Below, in pieces: positions 62,562 to 64,000 of a stretch of 64,000 nt of DNA. The position numbers and the translations under genes are program-made. Under the pieces are notes generated by a model. It made no database searches. It saw nothing but the letters and a program-made list of their open reading frames with translations, and was not told the origin of the DNA. The stretch is from Bordetella parapertussis (lineage in GTDB: Bacteria; Pseudomonadota; Gammaproteobacteria; Burkholderiales; SG8-41). Each line of letters opens with the position of its first letter. The stretch's first letter is position 1. The stretch lies in contig CAMDRT010000007.1 of NCBI GenBank assembly GCA_945906815.1, forward strand, positions 62,001 to 126,000, in the 5' to 3' direction.

Positions 62562-63371
62562 GTGAAAGAGAACAGTATACGCAGGGCGGTGCGTGAAGGA
62601 CGGGCCGCGCTGGGCACCGGGCTCAAAGAGTTCGCAACGCGCGGTGTGCCGTGGATAATCGAATCTTCCGGATTCGATTATTGCATGATCGACATGGAGC
62701 ATGGCGCGTTCGATCTGGAAACCATTGCCAATCTCGCCGGGTGGTTCGCGGCCACCAACGTGTCGCCGATAGTGCGCATACACAAAGCCTTCGTGCATCT
62801 GATTCCGGCTATCCTGGATCAGGGCATCATGGGCATACAGATCTCGGGCGTTGACAACGCCGATGAAGCGCGCGCCATCGTGCAGGAAGCCAAGTATCCG
62901 CCGCTCGGAAACCGCGGCATTTCGCAAATGGGCTCGCATACCAGTTACCACGGTTATGGCGCTGATTTCCACACCGCATACAGTCCGTGGGCCAACGACA
63001 ACATAATCATTTGCCCTTCGATAGAGTCGCTTGAAGGTCTGGCCAACGTGGACGAGATTGCTGCTGTTGAGGGCATCGACATGATTGCCTATGGACACTC
63101 TGATTTGAGCGCCAAGCTGGGTATACATTTGCAGCTCGATCACCCGCGCTTCAAAGCCGCCGTGCGCCAGATAGCCGATGCCTGCAACAAGCACGGCAAG
63201 CTCGCACGAGGCTCGGCGGAAACGGAAGCGCAGATCGAGGAGTACTATCAGCTCGGTTGTAAAGTATTAAATCTGCCCGGCACCGACTTGAGCACTTATC
63301 ATGACGGCCTCAAGGCGCGCGCCGCGCGCGCGCACGCCCGGCTCAAATTCATCGGCGTGCCGGTGCCGTGA
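62562..63371 (+). CDS. HpcH/HpaI-family aldolase (4-hydroxy-2-oxo acid aldolase type)
   Basis: 269-residue class II pyruvate aldolase. Family features: GTGLKEFATRGVPWIIESSGFDYCMIDMEHGAFDLETI with the metal ligand Glu/Asp set, PIVRIHKAFVHLIPAILDQGIMGIQISGVDNADEA and IICPSIESLEGLANVDEIAAVEGIDMIAYGHSDLS. Splits hydroxy-oxo acids to pyruvate plus an aldehyde, a late step of aromatic degradation. Starts at GTG 62562 with a G-rich stretch upstream. A dapA-family gene follows 118 bp downstream, probably in the same pathway. Confidence 0.9.
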   Translation: MKENSIRRAVREGRAALGTGLKEFATRGVPWIIESSGFDYCMIDMEHGAFDLETIANLAGWFAATNVSPIVRIHKAFVHLIPAILDQGIMGIQISGVDNADEARAIVQEAKYPPLGNRGISQMGSHTSYHGYGADFHTAYSPWANDNIIICPSIESLEGLANVDEIAAVEGIDMIAYGHSDLSAKLGIHLQLDHPRFKAAVRQIADACNKHGKLARGSAETEAQIEEYYQLGCKVLNLPGTDLSTYHDGLKARAARAHARLKFIGVPVP

Positions 63372-63489
63372 ACGGCAGGCGCACGCTGCGCCATGCGCAG
63401 GTCATCGGTAGCGAGGCGCGCGAGCGCTTCAGGCGGGCTGACACAGCAGCGCCGCGCTGCATCCAATTTACACAGCGGAGAATTTGACT

Positions 63490-64000
63490 ATGACAAACAT
63501 CGCGCGCTATGAACCGCAGGGCGTCATTCCTGCCTGTTTACTGCCTTTTCACCCGGATCTCAGTATCGATGAGCAATCGTTGCGCAAACATCTGCGCGAT
63601 GTGACAGCGGTAGCAGGACTGTCGGCTATCGCAATCAATTCCCATGCCTCGGAAGTGGCCTCTTGCACTTTCGACGAGCAGGAACGGGTGCTGGCGGTGA
63701 CCATGGATGAGGTGGGAAGCCGTATCCCGCTGGTGCACGGCGTTTACGCCGACGGCAGTCTCGAGGCCGCGCGTATTGCGCGCATGGCGCAACGCGGCGG
63801 CGCATCCTGCCTGCTGGTGTTTCCGCCGGGGCCGCTCGCGCTGGGGTCGATGTCCAAGCCGGAAATGGTCATCGCGCACTTCAGTGCAATCGCCGATGCC
63901 TCGGACCTGCCGCTCATTTGCTTTCAGTATCCGCTGGTCAGCGGCCTCGGCTATCCCGTTGATACGCTGCTAAAACTGATCAGTGCGGTGCCCTCGATAC
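63490..64000 (+). CDS. Dihydrodipicolinate synthase (DapA) family protein, 3' end cut off
   Basis: Frame open from ATG 63490 to the window edge (170 codons). N-terminal part of a DapA/NAL-type TIM-barrel aldolase: GVIPACLLPFHPDLSIDEQSLRKHLRDV, the NSHASEVASCTFDEQERVL region in the place of the usual GTTGE motif, GGASCLLVFPPGP and ICFQYPLVSG. The Ser/His in place of Thr-Thr-Gly suggests it is not true DapA but one of the many catabolic relatives. GCGGAGAA precedes the ATG. The Schiff-base lysine would lie beyond the edge. Confidence 0.85.
   Translation, partial: MTNIARYEPQGVIPACLLPFHPDLSIDEQSLRKHLRDVTAVAGLSAIAINSHASEVASCTFDEQERVLAVTMDEVGSRIPLVHGVYADGSLEAARIARMAQRGGASCLLVFPPGPLALGSMSKPEMVIAHFSAIADASDLPLICFQYPLVSGLGYPVDTLLKLISAVPSI

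Noticed and set aside
62259..63194. 311-codon minus-strand frame over gltX end and the aldolase gene
   Set aside because: Covers two real genes in antisense and shows no protein family.

Overview
The window looks like a chromosomal segment of a betaproteobacterium (moderately high GC, rod-type housekeeping synteny, an orphan Bug/TctC-type binding protein, many small catabolic genes). No rRNA or species-specific marker is present, so the order (Burkholderiales or Nitrosomonadales-like) is inference. The core anchors are clpX-lon followed by tRNA-Val(TAC) and tRNA-Asp(GTC), ppiD-fabI, mltD, methyltransferase-rnhA-dnaQ, tal-nudC and gltX.

Layout. 1-3.9 kb: clpX (5' end cut), lon, two tRNAs. 3.9-27.3 kb: a block of about 23 kb that separates the tRNAs from ppiD. 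It starts exactly behind the 3' end of tRNA-Asp and ends at a decayed 53-bp copy of the 3' half of that tRNA (44/53 identical), followed by a strong terminator; this is the architecture of a tRNA-targeted genomic island, although no integrase is visible. Its left part (4-20 kb) is a collection of catabolic-type genes: a class III CoA-transferase, a two-subunit ThDP decarboxylase, an M14 carboxypeptidase, a CinA-like amidase, two luciferase-like monooxygenases, three amidohydrolase-superfamily enzymes, a VOC protein, a maleate-isomerase-fold protein without its usual cysteines, and a fused double ABC exporter. Its right part (20-27 kb) is a repeat-rich zone with four toxin-antitoxin modules (ParD-like/RelE, HigBA, a frameshifted HigB with intact HigA, and TacA/TacT), copies of a MITE-like element with terminal inverted repeats, a perfect 26-bp-arm hairpin, and nested direct repeats, plus a histidine phosphatase, a TctC-like binding protein and a small periplasmic cupin.

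27.3-41.3 kb: ppiD, divergent fabI, and a nine-gene run (SBP, two permeases, double ATPase; then YejA, YejB, YejE, YejF) forming two peptide-type ABC importers, most junctions overlapping by 1-4 bp. 41.3-46.5 kb: a FecR-domain protein convergent with a two-gene unit encoding a double beta-barrel outer-membrane protein and a three-haem lipoprotein. 46.8 kb holds a short remnant of a YejF-like gene end. 47-52.8 kb: mltD, methyltransferase, rnhA, dnaQ, tal, nudC. 52.9-64 kb: dihaem peroxidase, nitronate monooxygenase-like enzyme, Gfo/Idh oxidoreductase, HD-GYP response regulator, quinone oxidoreductase, acyl-CoA synthetase, enoyl-CoA hydratase, gltX, HpaI-type aldolase and a truncated DapA-family gene.

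A recurring non-coding theme is intergenic hairpins whose two arms are made of short 7-9 nt tandem units in opposite orientation (20.95, 29.25, 49.58 and 50.11 kb). No CRISPR array, riboswitch, prophage or replication origin was recognised.
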